Positions 43,906-58,900 of a stretch of DNA of 64,000 bases are shown piece by piece. The notes under the pieces were generated by a model. It did no database searches. It worked only from the letters and a program-made list of their open reading frames with translations, and had not been told where the DNA came from. Numbering within the stretch: position 1 is the first letter of the stretch; every line of letters begins with the position of its first letter. Position numbers and translations under genes: made by a program. Origin of the DNA: Ficedula albicollis (Eukaryota > Chordata > Aves > Passeriformes > Muscicapidae); assembly GCF_000247815.1 (NCBI RefSeq), contig NC_021677.1, positions 62,001-126,000 on the forward strand, in the 5' to 3' direction.

Positions 43906-46900
43906 CAGCAGAGATATTGAAAGCTGAGGGAGCTTCAGCATAAAATTGAGGTTTCAACGCAACCTTTTTTTTGTGAATTATTAAGTAACAATTATTTCCA
44001 GCTGATACTGAAACAAGATGATCTGCCCTCCCCCTCAAAAGAGATTGAATCAAAAGGGAATGGTGAAATGCGAGCATTATTGTTAATGTTGTTAGTCAGA
44101 GTCTTTCATTTAGTTTCAAATCTTTCATTCCAATTTTTTAACAGAAATTCTTCTACCAGTGCCAGGTAGAACAGAAGTTAAGGAAGGAGTGGAGGAGAGC
44201 TGTTACCTGAGTGCACTGGAGTCATAGAGTCTGCATGCTCCTCTTCCCCCACATCTTTTGCTTCCCCATTTCAGGCAAGTGGTATCTATGGCTACTCCGA
44301 AATACACTGGGGCTGGAATCCCCGCTGGGTGTATTTAACAAACAGAGAGAGGTAAGAAATTTACTTTCCAGGGTGGTCAGCTCTGATCTAGAGGCACGCT
44401 CAGGTAGAGCATTAAATGATTCATCCTGACAGCAGCAACACTTCCACACTGCTGGTTTGGGAAGACGTGCCTTGTGCTGCCCAGGCACACACCGCCCTTT
44501 CCTCCCTGTGGGAGGCCAGGAAAACAGGACAAAACATCAAAAAGCCTCTGCAAGTCCATGGAAACAGTGCTGGCCGTGGTTTGATTTCCTCACCCTGCAG
44601 GACATCTCTGGGGGAAAAGAAAAAAGAGGAGACGCTTCTCCTTTCTTGAGGGCAGGGGAGTCTGCTGAGCTCGGGGTAGGGGTGTCCCCTGCGCTGGGTG
44701 GGGAGGAGAAGGGACAGAGACACTGGGGCTGGGGCCTGGCAGGAATCCTCCATGTGTCTCGAGATCCTGCTGTGGCAGGGGCAAACCTACTGCAGCTCTT
44801 GGGGTGATGGAAAGGAAAAACCTTTTTTCATGTGCTGGTGGGGACATCCTGGACCGTGTGTCACCTGGGAAGCCACTCATGGTTGCTGGATGAGAAAGTA
44901 AGCCTGGAGAGAGAATTCTGTCCTTCAGAGGTGTAAGAAAGTAGCCAAGAGCTTGTTTTGATGTCATTTCATCCACTTCATTTAACTCTGCTCATGTAAA
45001 TAGGTGACTTGCTTCTTGCTAATTTTTTGTTTATGAAGACCTAGAGAATTTTCGAATTTCCAGTTCATTGGCATCTCATGTCACCCCTGACTTCAGGTGG
45101 CTCTACCACAAGGCTGCAGTGAACCCTGCCCTCAGGCACACCCGTAGTCAGATTAATTCCCTTAGAAACTAGTGAATATATGCCTGAAAAGCAATCACAA
45201 ATTCACAGCCATAGGTGTTCTATTATGCTTGTTGCTGAGTAAGGGGACAAGATGTAATTTTGTTCTCAGCTTCATAGTCTAGAGGATCACATCTCTAGAA
45301 ATATTGGCCTTGTGTATTTTAATTATACCTAAGACATAATTATGTGGCTTATGAGGTACAAAGCAATTTCCTTTTTCCAACCTTTTTTTTTATTTTATTT
45401 AAATCATATGATATTTATTTGCAGATTGACAGTCTTTTTTTTTTTTTACTTAAATCATATTATATTTATTTGCAGATTGACATTGTTCTTTCCAACAACC
45501 AAAGCTTAATTCTAAGATAAATGATCAGTGAGGAGTGTTTTTTTTTATTTTATTTAAATCATATGATATTTATTTGCAGATTGACAGTGTTCTTTCCAAC
45601 AACCAAAGATTAATTCTAAGATAAATGATCAGTGAGGAGTGTATTAAAACCAACTTGGGAGTACAAATGGACTTACCAAGTACTCTTATTGCCAGAGTAT
45701 AGATACCAAGTGCAAATGATTTCAAGTGGGGTTTAATGCATCTAAAAACAATAATACAAGAGGTGTTAGCTAGACATAAAGCATCAAGTGTATATAATTA
45801 GAACACAAATAGAAAGCAAGAGAAAGGAAAAAAATGTGACTTTTCCTCCTTAATGTCATGGACTTTGACCAAATTGGAGAAATGTGTAAAAAAGGTGATA
45901 AAACCAGGATGGCATGTAGGAATTCTGAACATCTATATTCAACATCACATTTTAAGATGGTTGTGGATTTTCAGATGATATCAGCACTTAGATATTACTA
46001 ACACAGGACAAGAAAATTGGTAGTGAAATCATGCATCTATAGGATGCTTTTATTCTGTTAGACACTCCCTGAAATTCAGGATCAAGTCCCAGGCTGTTTA
46101 GGCACTCACTTCTAATTGCATTCTATCCAGGATCAGGATCACACCTCCTGTAAAGGTAAATGCTCCAAGCCATTCTCTGAAGGAGCAGACCATCTGCATT
46201 TGGACTCCTCTAAGATTGCAGGGTGAGTCCCACACATCCAGTTCCTCAGATGAGCCTGCTTCAGCCTTAGATCATCGCCCTGGCTCCTGGAGGGAGGAGA
46301 GGTGGGCAGGACAGCAGCTGCCTTTCCATCCCTGCTGTGAGTACGGAGCCTCTCGGGCTTCTAGGAGTCACCTGCTCCCCCACCAGCTGCTCTAAGGAGC
46401 TGTTACTCCCAGCACAAATCTGGGTACGTGTTTGATTTTGGCAAGTGAGCAGTACCAGTCACATGATTAAACAAGGACATTTTTGGTATGTGGGGTATCA
46501 CGTAGATCAATATGGTAATTGATAAAACTTTAGTCACAGCCATTCTATTCAGTATAAATCAGAAAAGCTAGAGTCCTCCTAAACAAATCTGAGGGCATTG
46601 AAGGCAAAAAGTGGAAAATAAAACCAATTTATAAATCAGAAAAACTAGAGTCCTCTAAACAAATCTGAGGGCATTGAAGGCAAAAAGTGGAAAATAAAAC
46701 CAATAGCTGGATATCTGATATGTGTTTCATAGGGTTTATATCCTGCAAAAAAATATTCTTTTTCAGATAAAAAAATTTGTTTTATTCTTTGTATTGTCTT
46801 TGCACGGAAACAGGAGTCCTTTGTGATCCTGAGTGATAGCCAGACCTCTTAGGGAGATCTGAGACTTCCTTTTCACTGCCTAGTCACCTGCTATTAATAG

Positions 46901-49900
46901 CTGGTGCTTGAACAACAGCTATCTGAACTGCAGGGCTTTTTTCTCAAAAACTTCAGGGCTTTCCCAAGTTCCTTGGCTACTGTAATGAGACTAATACCAC
47001 CAAAATGACATTTCAGCACATCACTTGGTCACCAGCTGCAAGCATATTTCAATGGCTTCAGTGTGCAAACCATCAAAGGAAATGTCACTAGATCTTTCAG
47101 GCTTTTAGGGATTTAGCTCTATTTGTCCTCCGTGGCAGGTGCAACAATATCTGCTCATCTGAAAACATCAGCTTGCTCAAGTGCTGGAATCTTAACAGAG
47201 ATGACTGAATGCTGATTAATTTTTAAAAGAGATCATTGGAAAAAAAATACATAATGAAGCCTGCAACTTGACCTTGGGACTATTTGTGTTCAAAGAAAAT
47301 TTATTTTCCTACTGGTAACAGAAGCACACTCAATTCAGCCCAATTTTTGGAGAAAGTCAGTCAGTGATGGATTTCAAAAAAGACAAAAGTAAGTGTGAGC
47401 TTAAAGTGGAATTGTGCCCACAGGTCATTTGCAGTGCAGAAAAAAAATTTTAAAAGAACTGAATTTACCAAAACATGTTTTATTTAGCTGCCTATCAAAG
47501 GCAGATGCCTTCAATCCATAACTTCTAAGTTTCAGTTAAATGTCTCTCAAAGCAAAATTATTTTCAACAGCAATAAAAGCATTGGAGCAGGATCAATAAA
47601 ACTGTTTTGCTGCTTTGCTATAACAGAGTGGCTTAGCATTGTAATTGAAAACCTTTCTAAGCTTTTCTAACTAAATCAGTTAAGCAGTAAGACCTCCAAG
47701 AGCAAGTTCTTAGGGCTCAGAAGAGCAGGCAACTTGTATCATTTAAGCTTGTACGTGTTCAGTTATGAACATCTCCCAAACACTTAATTTTTTATGCAGT
47801 GGAGACAAGAAGAAAGCAGGAGTTGAGCATGGCCAACACAATTTGAGGCCCTGTGTGGTACCAGATCTGTACATTTTCCATCACATGTCTTATGGACAGA
47901 AGGAAGACATCATGTAGAGGGAAAGGGGAAGGGAGCTGGATCCCTGCCTAGCTCCGTGCCCATATTTATCCCATGTGTCAGGAGCAACCACAGAGAGCAA
48001 TCTGGCCCAGATCCTGATGGCTTTGCTGCAAGCTCTCCTCTCATGAATCATCCTCCTCTTGGCCCATGGACAGAAGCTTCAGTAAAAATGGTCTAAAATG
48101 GATCATAGTATGACTGTTCTTGGAGTGAGCCCTGGGCAGAGAGAGATGCTGTGTGGTTTTCCAGCTAACGCTGCAAGGTGAGTGAGGAAAGCTGTGCAGC
48201 TTGTATACACCTCACTGGCAGTGTTTGTGCAGGGCTGTGGAGAAGGATCCTCACCTCACTCATCTCTCAAAGTCTCTGTGTGAATATTTATGCTGGTTCA
48301 AGGATTGTGATGGAACTGTAGCTGCAGTCACGTTTCTTTATTTAGGTTTTTCCATATGGCTTATGTTCAGCCAGTTCTAACACTGGCACTGGACAGTGGC
48401 ATAAAGACACCAGCAATGAGATAGGGCCTGGTCCAGAAATTTATTTCCAAAACAAAGTGAATTTGGGAGCAAGAAAACAAATTTATAATACTAAAGATCA
48501 GTTAGACTGGATTTACTGTTGTTTTGCTTGAGAAGTAGAATGTGCCGATCTGGAAATAATTTGGACAAAGGAACGGGGAAAGAAAGGTTTCCAAAACAGA
48601 GCAGAGCAGGACTTGGAACCAAAATTGCAAGCAGCTGACAAAAATCCAGATTAAGCACTTGTAGTATTAGATGCCTTTTGCACTTGCTAAAATTAGCTTC
48701 AAAGCTTACAGTGATGGACAAATAGTTCCAGCAGCTATATGCATTGCGACAAGCACTCAATAAATCTGTGATTATCACAATAGGGGGGAAAAAATCTCAT
48801 GCTAAAACAATTGTTAAAACAAGGAGAAAAATCTGGGAGAGAACAATTACATGGAATATGCTGCCTTGCAGACCTGCAAAATGTTTCCCAATACTAGGAA
48901 TACCAGGAGGGGAGGGAGTACCAGTCAAGCGCCAAAACACTTTGAAAACATTTGGCAATGCTAGCAGAAATTATTTCTTACCTTAGAAGCAGGATGTATC
49001 CAGGTGTGCCACCTACTGACAAAGTGTATGAAGTGATAACTGATATTACTAGGAAATACAGGAACATTTTGGGACACTCATTTCCTTTTTGACATGGTCC
49101 CACCACAGCTGAGGAGCTTTGTGAAGATTCAGAGGTTCCAACACAGCTGCAGTTAAAAAATACCTGGAAGAGATTCGGCAAAAGCGTATGACAACCTAAA
49201 CAGCGGAGGAGTGGATCTTTAGGAATTGCGCATCGTGCTTTCCTGCATGGCTGAAAGCTTAAGTCCCAAGTGGGAAATGTTTTACAAAAGGAAAAGGCTT
49301 ATGCAACGAAAGAGAAATTATAAATGCGGAAATGCGCGGTTGCCTTACGGTGCTTTTCCCAGCGCCGCTGGACGCCCGGCAGCCGGCGAGGCAGGCCGAG
49401 ATGTAGGTGACTCCATCCTCCCCACAGATGGGGTCCCAGTCATCCCTGGAACACGAGCAGCCCCAGTTGCACTCTGACAACAGGGCTGGCTCAGAATCAG
49501 TCGTGGGTCTAGTTCTGTGGGAAAAGAGAAGTCGGTGTTGCCCAGCAGATGCGGCAGAAACCACGATCACGGCCCGGGTGATGCTCTCTGCCCAGACCTT
49601 CTCTCTGCAGCCCATTAAAGGTGCTCTCTTCACACCCACACTGCAGTGCAAATCCCTAGTTCTCTGTTACCCTAAGGCTTTCAGGCTATCACACCACCTA
49701 CTGTCAGACAGAATTTACTTTATTAAGGGGGACAACTAAATATTTATATTCATGCATTTTCTCAGATTTTCTAAGATAGTTTTAACACAATTAGGCAAAT
49801 GGCAGAGAAGGGATGGATTTACTCATGGGAGTTGGTCTCTGCAGAAGTTAGCAAGGGATTCAGAATGGGATTCATCCAGACTGAGTGTCTGATACCTTGC

Positions 49901-52900
49901 ATGGCAACTTTCTGCCAAGTTCAGTCATCAGACACCAGCGGAGCAGCTACCAGAACTTCTGTGAGTCTGTGAGTGCTGGACCCTCCTCCCAAAAAGTTAG
50001 TTCTACAGAGTAATGGCATGGGCAAAAATGTTAGCCTCGGGTGTACCTCATGGTTAACTTCATGGTTAATCCACGAGTCCTTAAGTTTTGAGTTCAAAGA
50101 CTATTAAATGCCATTCATTGTTCAGTGGCACACATAGGCAAAAAACAATTAACTGAATCTCTTCCCCCCTGCTGAGCTACTCACAGTTCCAGGAATCACT
50201 GGGCTCACAGGATGGGTCCCATGGCAATAATAATTAAAAAGTAATCAGAAAAATAATCTGCACTTGTGACATTAACCCCATTGTTTATGCCGTAGTCATG
50301 AGAGGGTCGTGGCCTGCTGGAATGGTTTCCACTGATTTGAATCAGATTTCTGGGAAGCATATCCAGGTCAGTCCCTCTCTTTTCACCAGAATACACTTTG
50401 AGGAAGGAGTTTGGTTTGAAGCAGCCCTTTCTGCTGCAGCATACCCGTGGTACGACACAGTCAGCCCGGCCACGTCCGAGTTCTCACAGCCCAGGGCAAA
50501 CAACGAGAGCAGCAGAAGGTAACCAAAGAAAGATGAGCCCAAGGAAAGTTTTGCAGCCCCTAAAACACCAATTCTGAGTTTTTTCATGATCAGTCCTCCA
50601 GAGAATATGCCAAAGGCCACAGCAGGAATGTTAATAAGACCTGAAATCAAACAGAAAAATCTGTATTAATGAAAACCCAAGCTCCGTGGGCTAACCTTGT
50701 CAGCCTCAGAGAAAGCTGCAGCAATCAGATGAAGGAACAAAACATAGAAGATCTTCACTCAGGGCCTTTTATTTTGTCCAGACTTAGACTGATCCTTGGA
50801 GTGCTACAAAGCTGCTGGGACAGCTTTGAAAAACTTACTCTCAAGGACATTCTTCTTTGCTGGTTCTTTAACAGAGAGATTATGGATAAAGTTTAGATAA
50901 CGCTCTTCCAATTTCTTAAGATACGTGTGTTTTCAACAAGTAGTTTGTCAGTGGAGTCATCTGCTGATTCCTAGAGGACAAATTTAGTTTTATCTAATGT
51001 TATGAAAGCCGGAGCAAGATCTGCCTTTAAAAAAAAAAATTTTTAGTGCTTCAAATTGCTCTGACAATTTTGATATATATCAGAGATTCTGATATAAACT
51101 GTTTTTTAAAAAAGAAGAAAAAGTAAAAGAGGTTGTGAAAGAGAAATAAACACTGAGTTTGAGTCAGCCCTCAGGTTTCTTAGGAAGGGTGGATTTGGAG
51201 GGAAAGGAAAAAGAGTAAGAAAAACCACCTTACTGCAGGGATAGCCCCTCAGCAGGATCCTTCCCCAGCCAAACCACCACACACTCTCTGTTGGATATAG
51301 TCCCTATGCTCAGAGAAATCAAATGGTTCTTAATCCTCACTCACTAGGCACATAGCTGAAAGCTTAGCTCCAGAAAATCTTTAAATACAATGAGAAGTAC
51401 TATACTGAATATAGGGATTGTTTTCTGGACTTTCTTCGGCCATCAACTATACTTGAAGATTTCTCCTTGCTTTGAGGAGTTTTGTGCCAGGAAATTCCAG
51501 CTTCTATCTTTAATGGAATTAACATAGCACAATGGATCATGACAGCTTTTCTGCATATACATACCTCTGTTGCTGTGCAACTAATGCTGCCCTGGAACAA
51601 GGCAGTTCCCTCTGTGTTGGGTAGATGTAAACCTCTTTGCTGCTTAATGCTATTGAAGCCCTGGACCTCTGGAGCTGAGCCCCACATGCAGGTTCAGCAA
51701 CTGGGCACTCAAGTCCACCCTCCTGAAGTCAGCTACAAAAATGTTGATCTCTGTACCCAAAGGCTGAAGCATCTTCTTTCCCTTGTGCTGTATGAGACAG
51801 CTTGGGATATGACTTTACTTCCTCCTATTTAACACTGGAGAGTCACCCATAGCACCGATTGAACTGATCTTCATTTTGCTTAAATAAATGGGAAGCCATC
51901 AAGGCAGCAGATCTGTCTGACAAAAAAATTATGTGAACTGTTCCAAAATTATTTCTCAGTTATTTCATGTGTTGTACATCTATTACATTTCAAATTTCCA
52001 GGTAAATGGGAATTAAGATATCAAATCATGTAAACTTTTACAGTAACTCTTGCATAAACTCAGAGTTAATTAGTGCTGAAGCAGAAATGAAATAACCTAC
52101 CTTCTATGAGCTATTGCTTAAAGTCAGAGAAGAAAGGAGAAGAAATGAACATACCCTAAAAAAATACATTTTTTCCTATATGTATATGCCACTCCTAAAA
52201 TTTCCATTTTAAAGATGGAGAAGCAGATATAGCATTACCTATAACAAAGTTAGTTTTTGAAGATGTCTGCCCATACTGTTGTTCAATATACTTTGGCTTA
52301 TATGTCACCATGCCAATTAAAGAATTGAACTGAATGATACTTGCACACAAATACAGAATGTACACTGGATTCCCAAAGAGGTTCTTCAGTGATGGCAAGA
52401 AGTCTGTAAGACAAAACAGCAGAAATAACAAGCAGGCCAGAGAGAGAAAGAATAACTTCTGTGACTAATGCTTTGTAACATGTGTGCACCTTCCAAAAAA
52501 CCCCATACTGCAAAACATTTTAGAGGGAATGTATGAAGTTCCATGATGCTCCTGAAAGCTCCCCCATTTCTGGATGGAGGAACAGTGGAGCAAAACACTG
52601 AGCATCAATTTCCCAGAAGAGATATCTTGCTTTGAATGCCTTCTTTCCATCACAAACTAGGAATGATTTGGTTTCTATGTGTCCTCAACAGCTGCAGCAG
52701 TGTTTAGCTGAATTTGGGGCAAAGAGTGCTCAGCCCAGCTGACAGTAAGCACAGACATACTGAGGTACAGATTCAAGTTCTGAGGGAAAATGCTTTTGGC
52801 AAAGCGTGGCCAAGGAAATGCAATTGTGCAAACCAGCTCCTGTCTAAATCCAGACAGGCTCCTCTACTACTGTAGCTGGTCTGTACCCAACTGTATCCCA

Positions 52901-55900
52901 GTCAGATATTGAACATGCTTTCCTAGTGAATGAACTTACAGGAAAAAAATAATTAGGACAAACCAAGGGTTGGTTTTCTTTTGAGCACCACTTATGCAAC
53001 AGTCACTATATAAGAATATAAAGTTTTTGCAGAGCTTCACAGTATGTGCTGGGCCACTATTATATTTTCACAAATCTCAGCTAAAGACATTCTCACGCAA
53101 TACCAAGTCCAGAGAACATTGAAGAGCCCTTTTTTTTTTTTTTGTGTACTATTGAGTTGGAGAGTGAAACCTGAGAGAAAAAACATACTCAAAAAGTATA
53201 AAATTTTTAAGTCTAAAAGCCTTTGAGAGAAAAACTTAACAATCAGGAAGATAACTCAAGTGATTTGCCTTTTGCCATCTCGGCAAGCTTTGCTTGTTGC
53301 CAAGCGGATGTGCACTGGTCCTTGCTCTCCTCCGTGATGAACGTGCAGTGCTCAGAAGAGGTGCTGGAGTCCTTCCTGCCCTCAGCTTTTGGGAGGTGCT
53401 TGGGCAGGAACCAGAAGGGGATGCCAGCCAGGACACTGATCACCCCAGCGACCAGGTACCCCAGCCACCACGCTCCCACCCACTGCACGTCCTTGGGACT
53501 TAGGCTGACGCTGTCTGGAGAAAGTGCAAAAGAAGAAACAAGTAAATACATTTTGAGAATATTTGCTGCTCACAAGGAAGGTGGTTTTGCAGGGACTTTC
53601 CATCCCCAGGTGCAGCTGTGCCCTGTGTCCCTGTGGGTGTTTGACAGGGCAGCTGTGGGGACACGCTGAGCATTTACTGATTGCTGGGGCTCAGCAGCAG
53701 CCTGACCCTGACACTGCTGTGCCACTTGCACACCCCCAGAGGTGCTGCAAGGACCAGCACGTGGGCCAGTCCAGCTGGCCACTCACTCACTCCCAGTCAG
53801 GCTGTTCTGCACAAAAGCCCCAGGAAAAAAACTGTTTTCCTCCTGTTGTTTTTTGTTTTCCTTCCTGTTTTCTCAGAAGGAAGAAAACTTCCTTCTCAAA
53901 AGTAATCAGGAGACTTGGTACCCGCTGCCAAACCACTTTTCTAGGCAACAACAGGATATAAAAAAGGCACATGCAGGATCCTGAGCCTCAGTCCTGTTTC
54001 CTTCTGGCTCCCATTATCTCCCCAGAGCATCTTTTGGAGGCACCTGCTGCAGATCTGCTGGGGCTGAGCAAGAGTCAGACCTCCTTCTTCCTCTACACCC
54101 ATCCTTCTTGCCAGCCTATTCTGCACGGACCCCTGCACTGCTGTCATCCTTTTCATTTCACCAAGGGCCCACTCTAGCCCTGCTAGCCCCTCATGCCCAG
54201 GAGAGAACCAGAGAGTTCTTGGCCTAAAATAGGCATTTTGGAGCCTGGCTGGATTTTCACAGCCTGAGTGTTCTGACTTACCCAGATCTACAAAGCCGAT
54301 GTCAACGTATAGCTTGGCACACAGGGATCCCAGGAGAAAGCCGAATATTGGCCCAATAATGGCAACTGTCTGGACACAGCCTGGAACAGAAAACAGGGGA
54401 CTGCTACAGTCCTGAGCCAAAAAGGGCACTGCTGCTTCTGCATCTAACAGCAGATTACAGCATGTGATGGGCAGCAGGAGATACACAAACTGAAATACTT
54501 TCAAGAAGCAAAAAAGTCATCAATAAAATTTTTCCCACTATGGCGAAACATTTTTATTGTTATCCAATTAAAGAGTTAAATTCAGCCTGAAGGAAAAAAT
54601 GTCAGGGAACTGAATGGCCTAAACTTCCTACTACGGCAAAACATTTTTATTGTTATCCAATTAAAGAGTTAAATTCAGCCTGAAGGAAAAAATGTCAGGG
54701 AACTGAATGGCCTAAACTCAGTAGCAGCACCAGTCTACACGTGCTAGAAACACTTGAGGTGGCAAAATTAAAGTGACTGGAAAGCAAATGCCATTTTTTA
54801 GAGTTAACTGACCACTTTCAGTTGAGATAGGCCCTGGATAGGCTGAGACATCACTTTGCTTTGGTTTCCACAGTTAATACATTTCAATACACCCTCACAC
54901 TTTGAATATTTTGAATACTTTTGAGTACTTTTGAATACTTCAAAGTTGAAAAAATTCACCTGGAAATCTGTGAAGACTGAATCTTTTACAGAAAGAATCT
55001 GATTTTTTTGCCTTTTGCTTGGTTGGAAACTTGTAAAGAGCAGATGATGATGAGATAGGACTTTTTGGAAATAGGTGAATGTGTAGTGATCAGACAAGGA
55101 GCACAAGAAAACAGTGATCCCAACTTTATAAAGCTTCAGTACTATTGTTTATAATCCTACATGTATCTGGAGAGAATGTCTGGAGTCCCCACTGAAATTC
55201 TATTTTAAGTGTTTAAAAGAGTGCCTGTTTTTATCACTTTCCAGAGAACTGAATGTGCACAGAGACTCAGCAGTCCACATCCAGAAGAATTAGAAAGATT
55301 AGGGTAACAGCAGGAACCCAAGGTCAAATTCTTTCACCAAATTAAGAGAATGGAACTGTGTTGGTATAATTAAATGGGAACTTGGTCCCTTGAATGTACA
55401 TGACTGTTAAATAAACTTTAATACTGGAAATCACGCAAACAAAACAATCAGGGCAAGTTCATTCACTCATTCATTCATTCCATTATTGAGAATGACTCTG
55501 TTTCCTCTGGCAAAAATCCATTAGCAAAAAGAAACAATATTTATTTTACCAATATATAAGGCAGCATTCTCTTCAACAGCATAATCATCGATGTATGCAA
55601 TTCCCAGGGGCTGGATAGGGGTTTCACCTATTCCACGCAGGAGATTCCCAAGTAAAACATAGATCCACATGGAAGAGCCTGCTTCCTTTTCACACCCTGT
55701 GTACAGAACAAGAGACAGCAACGTGTTTGTAGGAACACGTATAGGAACATTGAAAGCTCAGGGCTTCTAAAATACTTCTGTTGTCAGAGAAACAGTAGGA
55801 AAACTGTGCAACAGCTTAAGGTAGACAAATTTTTAGCATGAGCTGCCTCAAAGATGCTATAATTTTGTTCATTTTATAAATTTTCCACCACATCCCTTTT

Positions 55901-58900
55901 TAGAAAACTCTCTCACTTCCTTCTAACCAAAACTGAGATCTCCTGACAGAAAGATCTGGGGAACATTAATGATAGTGAGCACTACCAGCCCCAAGATTTA
56001 ACAGAGATCATCCTCACCTGCATTTATTTTTGCTTGTGATTTCTCCAAGGCTGAGAGTGGAGTTTGGCTTTTATCCTGCAGACATGGAGAGGGGCTAACA
56101 GTTGAATTGATGGTGGAAGGGAATCTTTCGTACCGGTATCTGTTTAGAAAACAAAGTTGCATTTATTTATAAGTACTGATAAGAAAAAGCAATCAGATCT
56201 GCAACTACCAGACAGGCCTATAGCAATTAAATGCAAATTTCATCTGCATCCATATAAATCCACCTGAATCCATAGCCAGTGGTGGTTTACAGGGGCTAAA
56301 CAGAGCTCTGTTTATACTGCAGCCATACATGAAAATTGTCCCTTTTGTTCTTTTTGTGTCAGTGATTCAATTCAGTTTAACCAGCACTTTGCTCTGCTAT
56401 GGTACATGACTTTGGACTAAGAGATTATCAAAAACTGGAGCATCCTCTGACTTGTGGTTGGTACTCAGACTGTCTTCCTGAGTACAGTCATCACTTTCTT
56501 ACTGACATTTCAACAATTCCTAAACCATGTCAAAATGTGGCAAATCAAGATCAGAGGCTAATAAAAAAAATAAGTTGATGACAACTGAAAATAGTATACA
56601 TGTTAAATTATTTCCTTTGCAGTAATAAATCTTTTCACTGAAAAAAAAAAATAAAGTAACCACATCCCCATATGCCTATTTCCATCTTCATAATCAATGC
56701 CTAAATGTTTTAGTGAGCTGCCACTCAGGGTGCACAGCCCAGCTGGAAAACACTGATCACTTTGCACTCACCGTCCCATGAAGAACTGGGGCATGGCGAT
56801 TAGGAATGTTCCAGCTGACATAATTAAGCAGCCTGCTCCAATTATTCTTGGCCTGTGAAGCTTTGCTCCAAAGTAGCTCACTAGAATTATGATTAGGAGG
56901 TTCCCTTTGAGAGTACAAAAGGAAAACTGAGTTTTACTGCTTGTTGATAAGAGATCCCTTAAAATAACAATTTCTAGTATGTAGTATAGGCACTGATTTC
57001 AAGGAGAGAGGGCTGATGGGGTTGGTCTTTCTCCTTCTTTCCAGGCATTCCAGAGGAGCCCAATGCCTTTTTTGATAGGAAAGCCATAAAACTTTGGATA
57101 AACAGCTGGAAAAGAGGAGAAAGACTGTGCCAGCTGACGAGAACAAATAACCAGAAAAGCAGAAAAAGGAGAAACCAAACAGAATTTTATACACTTAGGC
57201 TAAGATTTCATTCCTGTGGTTACCACAGTCCACTGAGCACCCATGAGATAAATGCAGTAATCTGAAATTGTAAGACACAATGACATGCTCAAAACCTTAG
57301 TGTGAGAGGGAAGGAGAGGGACAGGACAAGAAATGTAGATTACAGCTAGAGGTTTGTCCTCCTGCTGCTTAATAAATCACAAAGGACAAACACTTATTGG
57401 GGGGGAGGTGGATTTATGCCTGCAGAAATCTGTGCAGGCAAATTCTCATTCAACACTCAATATGTCTATTAGTATGACTTAGTCACATGCTTAGCTCACC
57501 AAATTACATTTTTTTACATCTGTGCCGAATTGCCTGTGCTAGCAACCTTCTCCTATTGAACATAATCATACTGATAGTCCCACTTATTTTTACTAGGTGA
57601 TTCTTGCTCAGTTTTATGGTTCAGGGAGATTCATACAATCATTCTTCACAATAAATTGCATCACTCTTTTTTTCTGAAAATAAAAATGGGTTTCTACAGC
57701 ACATACCAATTTCAAAACTTCCATCAATAACACCAACCAAAGAGGAAGGGATGTCAAATCTTCTTTCTATTTGTGTGATAGTACTTTTTAGATAACTTCC
57801 TGACAGTGCTTTAGCAAAATAAACAAAAGACAATGCACCAAGAAATATCTGTGAAAAAAGACAGTGATTAAAATCAGGCAGTACAGAAGATATATGAATA
57901 TGTATTATGACACATGAATTATTTTGAAACAAGTTCTGCATTGCTACCTCTCCTTCTGCAAAATAGCCAAATCAGTATTTCTCCTACCTCTTATTAAATG
58001 CTAGATTGCTGGTTTGTTCATCTCTTATGATCAATATTGATAAAAACTGAATCGGCTCTCAACCATTGCTAATTTCAGGAAGATGCCAAAGCTACTGCTC
58101 TGTTGAAAGGCAGAAACTCAGAAACTCAGGAGGGGGTATCTTACACAGTAACCGAATGGGTAAATGCCAAGTGTGGCTTGGTGGGAGGTGAAGTTTTGAA
58201 CATTTTAAAATATGTTACATATTCTGTGAGATGAAGAGTGACCTGCCAGGCGATTCTCTACTAGGCTCATCCTTCCCCTACAATCCCCTTGCAATCTCTT
58301 ACTCATGCATTTTCCTCAGAGTGCATTTTGCTGGGGACAATCTTCTCCCATCCTTTGGTTTTTCAGAGGTAGTTTTCTCTTAGCTATCACTGTTTTAGCA
58401 TGTTCTTCTGAATCATGAGAAGGCTTTGGAAATTAAACTCCATCTCCCTTCACAGTGCTTTGGTATACACACCAAAGGTGCAGACTGAGCCCCTTTCCCA
58501 CAAAACTAAACTGGAAAATGGGGGCTGGTACGAAATTCATGTAGTGGGAGCACAGGGTCCTGAGCATGAGCTCTTTGTTCCTGCAGATCTCTTGCCTGAA
58601 TTTGCCCTCACTGAATGCAGCCCAGTTGAGTTCATGTGCTCCACAGATACTCACACACAGTGGAATTGGTCATGGAAACCACAGCATTGCTCCCTGCCTT
58701 CAGATACAGGTGCTGTTGACTCAGTTTGAATATGAATACGGATGCTTTCTGTAAAACCCAGTCCCAGAAATTAAGAGACACATTAAGGTTTTAAGGAATA
58801 GAAGTCTAGATTAAGGTTTTACACATTAAGGTTTTAAGGAATAGAAGTCTAGAACCTTGTCTGCTCCTTAATTCTCTCTGACAATCACACTCCCAGTAAG

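Noticed and set aside
49259..49651. Stand-alone Kazal protein on the minus strand
   Set aside because: It is the SLCO1C1 Kazal exon read through into both introns.
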